Below, in pieces: positions 16,571-24,879 of a stretch of 38,137 nt of DNA (the first letter of the stretch is position 1; the number at the start of each line of letters is the position of its first letter). A model generated the notes under the pieces. That model did not search any database and was not told where the DNA came from. It saw only the letters and a program-made list of their open reading frames with translations. Source of the stretch: an uncultured Eubacteriales bacterium (GTDB lineage: Bacteria; Bacillota; Clostridia; Saccharofermentanales; Fastidiosipilaceae); NCBI GenBank assembly GCA_902373515.1, contig CABKML010000015.1:1-38137 (forward strand), written 5' to 3'. Both the position numbers and the translations under genes were made by a program.

Positions 16571-18142
16571 ATGCGGACAAAGTTAATTAGAGCCGATATA
16601 GGATTATGGCAGCAGGTAAATTGTCATCTGGCAGTCTATGCTGCCTGTCTGGCTCGTAAAATGTTGCGCTTCTTACATCGGGGCGCCACTGTTTTTCCGG
16701 GTAAAGTGGCTTTACGCCTGGTACCGAATATCCTGTCTTATCTGGTCAGCGGCCGGGATTTAATCTTTGTTACGGGAACTAACGGTAAAACCACTACTGT
16801 CCGTTTCCTTGTGAAAATTTTGGAAGCGGCCGGTTTTAAGGTGATTACCAATGTTTCCGGTGCTAATTTAACCGACGGTATAGTGGCGGCGATACTGGAA
16901 CATTACCAAGACTTGATTAACGATAATCCGAATCCGACTGAGAGTAAGTTGGTTCTGGTGATGGAAATTGATGAGGCTTATTACGGCAAATTAGGCACGC
17001 AAGTTCCGTGGCTGATTACTGTTTTAACGAATTTATTCCGGGATCAGCTGGATCGCTACGGTGAATTGTCCACAACCAGAAAACTTATAAGCAAAGGCTT
17101 AGGTTGTCAAGCGGACAGTAACTGCAAGGAATTGGCCCCGAGCGGACGCACCTTTATAACTTGCGCCGATGATGCTATGAGTATGAGCCTGTATCGCTGT
17201 CATAACGGTAAAATTTTGACATTCGGAACGGATGCGGCGGCGATGAAACCGGGACATCCGAGTAAATTGGGTGACGGCAATTTCTGCTATTTTTGCGGGC
17301 GGGAATTGCAATACAGCGCCTACAATTACGCACATTTGGGCATCTTCAAATGTGAAAGCTGCGATTTCTGCCATCAGCCGGCCGACCTTGTGTTTAAGCC
17401 GCTTACCCCTGAGGCGGGAGCTGAGGCGGAAGCAGCTGCGGCAACTGCCGGCGCTGCCGACAGGAGCCGGAACAGGAACAATTATGAACTTACATATGCC
17501 GGCGAAAAAGCCGCGTTACATTTATGCGTCGGCGGTCGACATAATGCTTACAATGCTGCTGCTGCCCTTTTGGCGGCGACGGACTACCTGCACGGCAAGC
17601 AAATAAAAGACTTTTCTTTACAGAAAATGGCAGCGTCTTTGAGTAAAATCGAGGCGGCATTCGGGCGGATGGAGCGGATTGAATTACCTGACAATAAAGA
17701 AATTTGTCTGATTTTGGTCAAAAATCCGGCCGGCTTCAATTTGGCGTGGGATTATTTGCAGGAACAATCCGATTTGGGCGGCTTGTGTCTGGCCCTTAAC
17801 TCCAAGGTTAATGACGGCAAGGATGTTTCCTGGATTTGGGATATTTCTTTGGAGACCCAAGGCTTACAGGCGGCTGATTTTGCCGAAATTGCCGGCGATA
17901 ACTATCGGATTTTCCTGGGCGGAGAGCGGGCTTTGGATTTAGCTTGCCGCTTTTACTATGCCGGTTTCCCGGCCGAGCATTTGCAGGTGGAAAAAGATTA
18001 TAATACTTTGTTGGATCGGGCCATAGCCGCAACACCGGCAGGCAAGTGTCTTTATTGTTTGCCGAACTACACAACGATGTTGGCGATAAGAGCAGCTTTA
18101 GCCGCCAAGTACAATTTACGGGATTTTTGGCTGGAAGATTAG
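16571..18142 (+). CDS. murT: Lipid II isoglutaminyl synthase, Mur-ligase subunit
   Basis: With GatD this cytoplasmic enzyme amidates the alpha-carboxyl of D-Glu in lipid II, using ATP and glutamine-derived ammonia. In the 523-residue product the P-loop is TGTNGKTTT (68-76). The Mur-ligase motif is TNLFRDQLDRYGE (153-165). A four-Cys zinc ribbon (C239, C242, C261, C264) is inserted in the central domain, as in other MurT proteins. GGRHNAYNAAAA (321-332) matches the Mur central motif. The C-terminal domain (DUF1727) has KNPAGFN and DVSWIWD (418-424), the latter containing the proposed catalytic Asp region. An Ala/Glu-rich stretch at about 281-303 is an unusual insertion. GTAGGTG lies six bases before the ATG. 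gatD follows after 44 bases. Confidence 0.95.
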   Translation: MRTKLIRADIGLWQQVNCHLAVYAACLARKMLRFLHRGATVFPGKVALRLVPNILSYLVSGRDLIFVTGTNGKTTTVRFLVKILEAAGFKVITNVSGANLTDGIVAAILEHYQDLINDNPNPTESKLVLVMEIDEAYYGKLGTQVPWLITVLTNLFRDQLDRYGELSTTRKLISKGLGCQADSNCKELAPSGRTFITCADDAMSMSLYRCHNGKILTFGTDAAAMKPGHPSKLGDGNFCYFCGRELQYSAYNYAHLGIFKCESCDFCHQPADLVFKPLTPEAGAEAEAAAATAGAADRSRNRNNYELTYAGEKAALHLCVGGRHNAYNAAAALLAATDYLHGKQIKDFSLQKMAASLSKIEAAFGRMERIELPDNKEICLILVKNPAGFNLAWDYLQEQSDLGGLCLALNSKVNDGKDVSWIWDISLETQGLQAADFAEIAGDNYRIFLGGERALDLACRFYYAGFPAEHLQVEKDYNTLLDRAIAATPAGKCLYCLPNYTTMLAIRAALAAKYNLRDFWLED

Positions 18143-18186
18143 ACCAAGTGGCTGAAGTTAAGGTAAAAAAGAAGCGGGAGATTCAG

Positions 18187-18990
18187 ATGGAACTTGAACA
18201 GGCGAAATTGAAATTAGCGTGGCTTTATCCGGAATATTTGAATTTATACGGTGATCAGGGAAATATTATTTGTTTGCAAAAGCGAGCTGAATGGCGGCAC
18301 ATTACGCTGCAGGTCGACAAAATAAGTTTGCAGGACGAGTTTAAGGCGGCCGCTTACGACCTGGTTTTTATGGGTGGCGGTCAGGATCAGGAACAGGAGG
18401 CCCTGCATCAGGATTTATTGGAAAATAAAGCGACGGAGTTGCGTAAATATATTCGCTCCGGCGGGGTGATGCTGACTATTTGCGGCGGTTATCAACTTTT
18501 AGGTAAATATTACAAAAGTGCCGACGGCAAATTGACTCCCGGAATAGATGTTTTACCTTTAGTTACGCTCGCTCAGAGCCGCCGCTTGATAGGCAATCTG
18601 GCGTTTGTCGCCGATTTACCTCTGCCTGAAGCCGACAGACTTATGTACGGCTTTGAAAACCATAGCGGTTTAACTTATTTTTTAGATGAACGGGGCGAGA
18701 TGCTGCGCGGAGAGAAAGAGACTGAGGAGATAGCACGTCTTGCTTTCGGACGCGTAATTAAAGGTAACGGCAATAACGGCGCAGACGGCTATGAAGGTTG
18801 TCATTATCTGAATTGCTTCGGCACTTATGCGCATGGGAGCTTTCTGCCGAAAAATCCGGCTTTTGCCGACTACCTTTTAACAACGGCACTACAGAAAAAG
18901 TATAAATTGGCGGCCGATTTTACCTTGCCACCGCTGCAGGAAAATATACTTACGGCTCTGCGGGCCCAATTACAACAGTTACAGGCGTAA
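18187..18990 (+). CDS. gatD: Lipid II isoglutaminyl synthase, glutamine amidotransferase subunit
   Basis: A 267-residue CobB/CobQ-type class I glutamine amidotransferase that supplies ammonia to MurT. The sequence begins with LAWLYPEYLNLYGDQGN, typical of GatD. It contains FMGGGQDQEQ and the nucleophile elbow LTICGGYQLLG with C99. FENHSGLTYF and the catalytic His in FGTYAHGSFLPKNP (H216) follow. I chose ATG 18187, with GCGGGAG six bases upstream. A longer frame from 18046 would overlap murT by almost 100 bases and adds residues not seen in the family. Third gene of the glucosaminidase-murT-gatD-HAD operon. Confidence 0.94.
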   Translation: MELEQAKLKLAWLYPEYLNLYGDQGNIICLQKRAEWRHITLQVDKISLQDEFKAAAYDLVFMGGGQDQEQEALHQDLLENKATELRKYIRSGGVMLTICGGYQLLGKYYKSADGKLTPGIDVLPLVTLAQSRRLIGNLAFVADLPLPEADRLMYGFENHSGLTYFLDERGEMLRGEKETEEIARLAFGRVIKGNGNNGADGYEGCHYLNCFGTYAHGSFLPKNPAFADYLLTTALQKKYKLAADFTLPPLQENILTALRAQLQQLQA

Positions 18991-19009
18991 GGCGGAAAGA
19001 AGGTTGAAA

Positions 19010-19687
19010 ATGAAGTATAAATTGATTTCTTTTGATTTGGACGGAACGCTGGTCAACACTTTACCGAGTTTAGCTTATGTCGGTAATTTGTGGTTGCAGG
19101 GTTTGGGTATAAAACCGGTAGATCCGGCCGACTATGCGTTTCTGGTAGGTCGCGGTTCCAAAAATCATGTAATCGATTTGTTGAAGTATGTTGATTACCC
19201 GCCGTATGATGCCGAATTTTTGCAATTACAGTGGCAGCGCTATATAGAACTGTTGAAAAACAACGGTACTTACAAAGTGCAGCCTTATCCGGGTTTGGTT
19301 GAATTGCTCGAAAGCTTAAAAAAGGCTGATATTTCTTATATTGTTTATACCAACAAAAAGGAAACTGTTGCTGCCCGGGTTTTGCAGGCTGCTTATGCCG
19401 GCACGGGAATTGAGTTTCCCGTAATTTACGGGGACAAGCCCGGAAATATCATCAAGCCGGACGTTACCCGTTTACTGGCCTATATGAAGGAACACAGCCT
19501 TTCGCCGGCGGAAGTTATGCACGTGGGAGATACCAATGTTGATATGCAGACGGCGCATAATGCCAAAGTCACGGCGACCGGAGTGTTGTGGGGTTTCAGA
19601 GACAAAGCTGAATTACAGGCTGCAGGAGCTGATTATCTTGTGCAAACACCGGCAGAATTGCAACGCTTAATTTTACAGAATGTTTAA
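19010..19687 (+). CDS. HAD-family phosphatase (phosphoglycolate phosphatase-like)
   Basis: A 225-residue haloacid dehalogenase hydrolase with a helical cap of type C1. Motif I is SFDLDGTLVNT (nucleophile D9, acid D11). Motif II is YTNKK, motif III the Lys in IIKPDVT, and motif IV is HVGDTNVDMQTA. The cap follows motif I immediately, as in Gph/PgmB-like enzymes. The substrate cannot be told from sequence. AGAAGG lies six bases before the ATG at 19010; an in-frame TTG two codons earlier is less likely. It follows gatD after 19 bases, so it is the last gene of the peptidoglycan operon. A role in recycling a phosphate ester made by that pathway is only a guess. Confidence 0.85.
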   Translation: MKYKLISFDLDGTLVNTLPSLAYVGNLWLQGLGIKPVDPADYAFLVGRGSKNHVIDLLKYVDYPPYDAEFLQLQWQRYIELLKNNGTYKVQPYPGLVELLESLKKADISYIVYTNKKETVAARVLQAAYAGTGIEFPVIYGDKPGNIIKPDVTRLLAYMKEHSLSPAEVMHVGDTNVDMQTAHNAKVTATGVLWGFRDKAELQAAGADYLVQTPAELQRLILQNV

Positions 19688-19754
19688 CTCGAATCCTACC
19701 GGCGGTCCTTCTACTTGTGGTCATTCTGTTTGAGGTCCGACAATCGGTCGACGG

Positions 19755-20951
19755 TTAAGACGGCAAATCGCTGCTCGGCGCAGAAGCAAGCTGCAGCAGG
19801 TCGAATTGGTATCTTTGCTTGAAATTACAGCGCAAAAGTGTTGTCGGCAATCCCTCTTGGATAATAGCGGCAATTAAAGCGGCATCCCGCTGCCAAGGCA
19901 ATAAAATTAAAGATTGGTCAAGTAAAGCCTGTAAATTATGCAGAATTGTCTGCGCTGTATGCAGTAAATCGGCAATCTGTTTTTGCGGCTCTGTCAATTC
20001 TTCCTGACTTTTGTCCCGATAAAGAGTTTTCCCGGCCGGATGTTTTTGCCGCCGCTGCAGCAGCGGCAGTTGTTGGAGGCGGAGCAATTTCCGCTCGTAA
20101 TTTTGCCGAATAAGATTGCCCTTTTCCGACAGGAGCAAAATATTGTACTGTTGGTGGCGTAAATCGTCACTCAAGTCATCCAATGCATCTATTAAATAAA
20201 TCCAGGCCCCGAGATAAATACCGATTACCTCCAGACAGGGACTGAGCAGCTGCTTTTTTACGGCTGTCGTAAGTTCAACTCTGTCCGTCGGCGGAACTTG
20301 CAGCGGCAGGAGCGGTAAGCAACGGAAAATTTTTCCGATGACGGCGGCAAAGGCTAAAGTACAGTTATAAGCGGCCGGGCAGCAGGAAAGCAAAGGCGCC
20401 AGGACCTGTTTAATTTGTTCGGCACAAGCTGCCTGTACGCCGGCCGGCAGCAGAGATTCAATGTTTTTATAATTATGGCGATAAAGACTTTCCAATCGGT
20501 TGAAATTCAGCATGCCGGCCTTAATTTCAGCGGCAATCTCGGGATAATTATTCGCCGCCTGCCGAAAAGTTCCCTGAAATAAACGCTTAACGCCGAAGGT
20601 ACGCAGCAGATGCTCTTTATCCGCCTGATCATCGAGCAACTTCTGTTCCGCTAACAAAACACTGATATTGGCGGCATAGTCGAGAAAGCTCCAATGATGA
20701 GCGACCGCCGTTTTTTTTCCGAAATGTTCCAAACAACGCTCAGGTTGCCAAAGAGCGTCGCCGGCCTGCGGGAAAACGGTCAAAGCTTCCGCCAGGAGAA
20801 CCATGAAAGTTAAATCGTATGACAGCATAAAACGCGGTAATTGCCCGAAATTATCAGCTAAAGCGTGACATAAACTGCAATAAACACTTTTATAGCGCTC
20901 GTAATCGGGAGCACTAAGTTGGGCTTTGTAAAAACGAATATAACCGTACAT
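19755..20951 (-). CDS. DUF5685 family protein
   Basis: A 398-residue protein starting MYGYIRFYKAQLSAPDYERY and followed by VYCSLCHAL, the conserved opening of DUF5685 proteins of Clostridia. Further on, IDALDDLSDDLRHQQYN is the second recognisable family motif, and its Asp-rich helix recalls a metal-binding site of all-alpha isoprenoid-synthase-like folds, which is only an impression. No membrane segment or signal peptide. GGAAAGG sits seven bases before the start at 20951; a longer upstream frame is not supported. Relatives are often encoded beside a J-domain protein with a Cys-rich tail, and such a gene is present here on the other strand at 21719, beyond an ABC transporter remnant. Function unknown. 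Confidence 0.8.
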   Translation of the reverse strand: MYGYIRFYKAQLSAPDYERYKSVYCSLCHALADNFGQLPRFMLSYDLTFMVLLAEALTVFPQAGDALWQPERCLEHFGKKTAVAHHWSFLDYAANISVLLAEQKLLDDQADKEHLLRTFGVKRLFQGTFRQAANNYPEIAAEIKAGMLNFNRLESLYRHNYKNIESLLPAGVQAACAEQIKQVLAPLLSCCPAAYNCTLAFAAVIGKIFRCLPLLPLQVPPTDRVELTTAVKKQLLSPCLEVIGIYLGAWIYLIDALDDLSDDLRHQQYNILLLSEKGNLIRQNYERKLLRLQQLPLLQRRQKHPAGKTLYRDKSQEELTEPQKQIADLLHTAQTILHNLQALLDQSLILLPWQRDAALIAAIIQEGLPTTLLRCNFKQRYQFDLLQLASAPSSDLPS

Positions 20952-21100
20952 AAATAAACCTTTCCTTCTAATATTAGCATAAATATTAGTTACGAACTGC
21001 CTTCTTTGACGCTTAACTTCACGGAAATTTCGGGCGACTGCGTAAGTATGTGCTAGAATGAGGGCAACGGATTCTGTCAATCCGGAATGTAGTGGACTGA

Positions 21101-21596
21101 TCAGGCCGCGGCAAAACAACATTAATAAATTTATTAGCTCGCTTTTGGGATGTCGACAAAGGCGAAATTCTGCTCGGCGGTCATAATATTAAAGAATATG
21201 ATTTTGATGAATAATTTCAGTTTTGTTTTTCAATCTGTTTATCTTTTCCATGATACAAATGTGAATAATATTCGCTTCGGGCGCACCGATACGCCGATGG
21301 AGGAGGTAATCGCCGCCGCTGAAAAAGCTTGCTGCCATGAGTTTATTTCCGCTAATATCGATCCGGAAAATGAAAATGATTTGATGCAGGCACTGCACCG
21401 ATTGACCAAAGAAAAAACAAAAATTATGATTGCGCATCGCTTGAAAACGGTTAAGCAGGCGGATCAGATTCTGGTGCTCGATCACGGCAGAATTGTACAG
21501 CGGGGGAAACATGCGGAATTGCTGCAACAGGACGGACTTTATCGGCAGTTGATTAATGCGAGAAGCGAAGCTGTGAAGTGGAAAATAAGTAAATAA
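21101..21596 (+). pseudogene. Decayed ABC exporter ATPase (C-terminal remnant)
   Basis: Translated fragments add up to the nucleotide-binding domain of an ABCB/MdlB-type exporter. Frame A (21101-21202) reads [18 protein letters not shown], which is a Walker A and the following helix, then [17 protein letters not shown] and a stop. It is preceded by an in-frame TGA. The reading resumes one frame over with [17 protein letters not shown], the Q-loop region. It then jumps from the CCHEFI segment directly to DPENENDL, so about 60 residues holding the LSGGQ signature and Walker B are missing. It ends with the H-loop (IMIAHRLKTV) and a normal C-terminus. The two membrane-domain exons that should precede it are absent. 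At least three lesions (stop, frameshift, internal deletion) make this non-functional. Confidence 0.85.
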
Positions 21597-21670
21597 AAAT
21601 GGGTGAAAGCCGCTTGCCGGCAATTTCTTCGCTTGCTTTGGCCGAAATTTAATAAATGGTATTATCTTTG

Positions 21671-21679
21671 TGCTACAAT
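21671..21679 (+). promoter_or_regulatory. Extended -10 element for the J-domain operon
   Basis: TGC-TACAAT lies about 40 bases ahead of the first gene of the 21719-25983 operon. There is no clear -35. Confidence 0.4.
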
Positions 21680-21718
21680 TAAAGAATTAATTAACCGATG
21701 AAAGGGTAGGAACAGTCG

Positions 21719-22192
21719 ATGGAAAACGGCAGAAGTCCTTATGATATCCTGGGTTTGCAATACGGAGCCGGTAAGGAGGAAATCCGGGAAGCTTATCGCA
21801 ATTTGGTACGTCGCTATCAACCGGAAAATTATGTCGGTAATCCTTTGGCGGCATTGGCCAAGGAGAAGTTGGCGGAAATTAACGCCGCCTATGATGAACT
21901 GATGGGAGCGGGCAATTATTCGGCGCACACATCCGAAACTGATTCTGCGAAAAGAACAGGAACCCATTATTACCGCCGGGACGACGATTACGAAGATTTG
22001 GAAGACGGCGTGGTTGATCCTTGCAGCGGTCGTTCTTATCCCTCCCGTAGAGACTATCGCTATCGGCAAACGCAAGTTACGCCTTGTTGCTGTTGCTTAC
22101 CGGCAGGAGGCTGCTGTCAGGCGCTGGAAACCCTTTATTGTCTTGATTGTTGCTGCGAGTGTATGGGCGGCGATCTTTGCTCTTGTTGCTGA
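21719..22192 (+). CDS. Degenerate J-domain protein with Cys-rich tail
   Basis: Residues 6-65 form a J-domain: SPYDILGL, then EEIREAYRNLVRRY, then EINAAYDELM. The invariant HPD tripeptide, needed to stimulate the Hsp70 ATPase, reads Q34-P-E36. A charged middle rich in Asp, Arg and Tyr follows. The last 36 residues hold 14 cysteines and end in ECMGGDLCSCC, a tail I know from Clostridial J-domain proteins of unknown role; it could bind metal. GTAGGA lies seven bases before the ATG. It heads an operon with a membrane protein gene 14 bases downstream. A DUF5685 gene, a usual companion, is close by on the opposite strand. Confidence 0.85.
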   Translation: MENGRSPYDILGLQYGAGKEEIREAYRNLVRRYQPENYVGNPLAALAKEKLAEINAAYDELMGAGNYSAHTSETDSAKRTGTHYYRRDDDYEDLEDGVVDPCSGRSYPSRRDYRYRQTQVTPCCCCLPAGGCCQALETLYCLDCCCECMGGDLCSCC

Positions 22193-22206
22193 TAAGGGAG
22201 AAAAAT

Positions 22207-22800
22207 ATGTTGCAGGCACGGTTGCGCACTTTGAGCCTGACGGCTTTGACGGCGACATTAGCGGCGTTAGTAATGCTGATTATTAAAATCAGTCCGCTGA
22301 AAGATATTCCCTTTTACTTTCTGTTGCTTTGCTTACAGGCTTTGGTGCTGAGAATTTTCGGCATTAAAACGGCGTGCGAGTATTATGTCGTTAGTTCCGT
22401 GCTGGCCCTGCTGATTTTGCAAATTCCCTTCTGTTTAAGTTATATTTGCTTGGTTGCGACTTGGCCTTTTGTCAAATATTTTTGCGAAACATATATTTTA
22501 AGCCGCTTGCACGAGCGAAAAATATCTCTGTTTTTCGGCCTGCTTGTAAGTAAAATGTTTTTTATTTCTATTTATCTCGGCTTAACACTTGTATATTTGA
22601 CTATGTTCGTAAAAATTGAACCGTCCGTCTTACTTGCACGGCGACTTTCTTTGGCACTGCCTGCCGCCGCTTGTTTCAGCATTTTTGCAGTAGCTTTTTA
22701 TGTTGCAGCGTTGGCAGTCGACTGCCTTTTAAGTCGAGCTTTGCTTTATTTTGAGGTTAATTGGCGAGAAAAATTACAGAAATATTTGCACAATAAATGA
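22207..22800 (+). CDS. Polytopic membrane protein
   Basis: A 197-residue protein with about five or six hydrophobic segments covering most of its length, for example YFLLLCLQALVLRIF, VLALLILQIPFCLSYICLVA and ISIYLGLTLVYLTMF. It ends in a basic, probably cytoplasmic tail. The stretch ATWPFVKYFCETYI, followed by an Arg/Lys helix, resembles a Clostridial family of unnamed membrane proteins with a Y-P-I-x-K-x-x-x-E motif; I cannot confirm this. The start at 22207 has AAGGGAG six bases upstream, and a longer frame would overlap the J-domain gene. Its place between the J-domain protein and a lipoprotein suggests an envelope role. Function unknown. Confidence 0.7.
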   Translation: MLQARLRTLSLTALTATLAALVMLIIKISPLKDIPFYFLLLCLQALVLRIFGIKTACEYYVVSSVLALLILQIPFCLSYICLVATWPFVKYFCETYILSRLHERKISLFFGLLVSKMFFISIYLGLTLVYLTMFVKIEPSVLLARRLSLALPAAACFSIFAVAFYVAALAVDCLLSRALLYFEVNWREKLQKYLHNK

Positions 22801-22892
22801 AAAATTAAGTGCTTATTTACAGACCGATAAGCGCGCCGCGGGAATATATAGTAAAATATACGGAGTTATTGCATAGTATTAAGGTAAAAATA

Positions 22893-24047
22893 ATGACACT
22901 TGAATTACAACGGAAATTAAAACTTAAACGTGCCGTCGCCTGTCTGTTGGCTGTACTTATTACGGCTTTAACAGCTTGTCGGGCACACAGAAATTCCAAC
23001 ATGGAAAATCCGACAGATGCATATGCCGATGAAATTTGTCAAAAATTAACCGAGCAGGGGGTTAGAACTCCCGGCAGTGAAGCAGCTAAGGCAGCGGCGG
23101 AATATATTAAATCCGAATTCCAAAAATTGGGCTATGTGCCGGAAGAACAGCCGGTTGCCGGAATGAACGGTGCCAACATTGTAGTCAGGATACCGGGATT
23201 TAATATGCGCTACAATCAGCGTGATTTGCAAAATAAAGCCCGTTATATAACTCTCGGCGACAGCTATGCTCACAGCAGCGGAATTGCAGTAGTTATGGCC
23301 CGGTATACAACTGTGACGGCCAAAGAAATTACGGAGGCCGACGGTTTGTGCGACAATGCCGCCGGGGTAGCGGCTTTGCTGAAACTGGCCAAACAGCTGA
23401 AACAGAATAAAGTCGGATATGATGTAGTTCTGGCGGCAATTTGCAGCAACAACAGCGAAGGCGGCAGCGCTCTTTTGCAGAGCTTGAAGCCGAACGAAAA
23501 TAAAATAGCTGTAGCCTACGAATTACGCAATATATTCGGTGGCAGTCGCCTTTATGCGCATGCCGGGTGGAATTCTCTGAACAACGAAACGAAGTACGCT
23601 CATCGCCTGCCGGTCTATCAAATCGTCGATTTGGCTTTGGAAGAAGGATTGGGCGGCAGTCAAAGTCCCTATGAATCCATTTACACCAATCAATCGGGCT
23701 TTTCCGTGGCTTCACCGTTGAACAGCGCCGAGAATGTAGTTTACCGCGAGTTTACTTCGCATGAATCGGATTATCGCGCTTTCGATGCAGCCGGTATTGA
23801 TACCGTGTATATAGAAAGCTGGAATTATGCTGCCAAAGATTTAGCCGGAATTAAACAAACGGACAGTCGTTTGTTTGCCAACAGTAAGGGGCAACTTTCA
23901 GGCACCAATAATGATAATTACAAAACTTTAATGCAGACTTTCAGTCGGGAACAGCTGATAAAACGTGTTAATTCTGCGGCTTTTATCGTTCTTAGAGCGT
24001 TGATTAAAGGCGCGTTGGATTCCAAGGTCAACAGCATTAATTATTAA
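22893..24047 (+). CDS. M28-fold lipoprotein with missing metal ligands
   Basis: A 384-residue protein with a lipoprotein signal (basic start, LLAVLITALTAC, Cys29). The following domain has the overall plan of M28 zinc aminopeptidases: TPGSEAAKAAAEYIKSEFQKLG, GANIVVRIPG, and CDNAAGVAALLKLAKQL (D154). The other expected zinc ligands look lost. H-x-D reads ARYTTV (about 136-141). The catalytic EE pair reads CSNNSEGG. The Asp after the next strand is AYELRN. The last S-D-H is ESDYRAF. It is therefore probably a pseudo-peptidase that binds rather than cuts, or uses a different chemistry. Start: TAAGG lies eight bases before ATG 22893; the frame further upstream has no ribosome site. Confidence 0.75.
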   Translation: MTLELQRKLKLKRAVACLLAVLITALTACRAHRNSNMENPTDAYADEICQKLTEQGVRTPGSEAAKAAAEYIKSEFQKLGYVPEEQPVAGMNGANIVVRIPGFNMRYNQRDLQNKARYITLGDSYAHSSGIAVVMARYTTVTAKEITEADGLCDNAAGVAALLKLAKQLKQNKVGYDVVLAAICSNNSEGGSALLQSLKPNENKIAVAYELRNIFGGSRLYAHAGWNSLNNETKYAHRLPVYQIVDLALEEGLGGSQSPYESIYTNQSGFSVASPLNSAENVVYREFTSHESDYRAFDAAGIDTVYIESWNYAAKDLAGIKQTDSRLFANSKGQLSGTNNDNYKTLMQTFSREQLIKRVNSAAFIVLRALIKGALDSKVNSINY

Positions 24048-24078
24048 TGCTTAACTTTTGATAAACAAAGGCGGGAAA

Positions 24079-24879
24079 ATGATGGAAACGGAAAAGTTGT
24101 TGGAAATTTTGGCAGGTGTTAAGAATTGTGCCGTAACGGCCGGCCGCTATTTTAAGCAGGCGGCGATTGAAAAAATTGCGGAGAAAAGCGGAAATTCCGA
24201 CTTGGTAACGAATGTAGACCGCCAAACGCAACAGTTGATTCAAACGCAATTGCAGCAGTTACCTCTGCAAGCGGCTTTTGTCAGCGAAGAGCAGGAGAAC
24301 ACGGATTTAACGGATGAATACACTTGGATTGTAGACCCGATTGACGGGACCAGCAATTATATTTTCGGACGCGAAATGTCTTTCGTTTCCATTGCTCTGG
24401 CTTATAAAAAACAGACGGTTTTAGCATGTTGCTATAATCCTTATAGAGATGAACTCTTCTGGGCTGTTAAAGGTGGGGGAGCTTATATGAACGAGCAGCA
24501 TCTTTGGATAAAACCTAGACCTTTGGCGCAGTCCTTGCTGGCTGTGGGGACGGCACCTTATGACAAGGACGTCAGCGGCGCTACTTTCAGTTGCTTGAAG
24601 GATTTGTTCAATGCCGGACTGGATATTCGCAGAAGCGGTTCCTGTGTCGCCGATTTGTGCTATTTAGCCAAGAACGAACATCATGCTTTTTATGAAGCGA
24701 AAGTCAGCTTATGGGATTATGCCGCCGGGGCATTGATTGTTGAAGAAGCGGGTGGAGAAGTTAATATTAATGCCGATACTTTACATTTGGGCAAAACCTA
24801 CATTATGGCCGGAAACAGCGATAATTTTGTGAGTTTGAAAGCAATTTGTTATCGCTACATCGAGGCAAACAATGCTTGA
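24079..24879 (+). CDS. Inositol monophosphatase family protein
   Basis: A 266-residue Mg-dependent phosphatase of the FIG superfamily (SuhB/CysQ-like). Metal-site motifs are all present: FVSEEQENT (Glu), WIVDPIDGTSNYIFG (D-P-I-D-G-T) and SLWDYAAGALIVEEAGG (W-D-x-A-A-G). Substrate could be inositol-1-phosphate, another sugar phosphate or PAP; sequence alone does not decide. AAAGG lies seven bases before ATG 24079, with a second ATG directly after it. It overlaps the next gene, a kinase, by eight bases, so the two are translationally coupled. Confidence 0.92.
   Translation: MMETEKLLEILAGVKNCAVTAGRYFKQAAIEKIAEKSGNSDLVTNVDRQTQQLIQTQLQQLPLQAAFVSEEQENTDLTDEYTWIVDPIDGTSNYIFGREMSFVSIALAYKKQTVLACCYNPYRDELFWAVKGGGAYMNEQHLWIKPRPLAQSLLAVGTAPYDKDVSGATFSCLKDLFNAGLDIRRSGSCVADLCYLAKNEHHAFYEAKVSLWDYAAGALIVEEAGGEVNINADTLHLGKTYIMAGNSDNFVSLKAICYRYIEANNA

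Noticed and set aside
21189..21623. Minus-strand 144-codon frame over the ABC relic
   Set aside because: The plus strand carries recognisable NBD fragments; the minus frame has no known pattern and no ribosome site.
6820..21715. Identical 15-mer GAAAGGGTAGGAACA in the leaders of galT (6820-6834) and the J-domain gene (21700-21714)
   Set aside because: A shared 15-mer between two places in 38 kb is expected about once by chance, and both are A/G-rich ribosome-site-like leaders. Two copies do not establish a regulatory motif.
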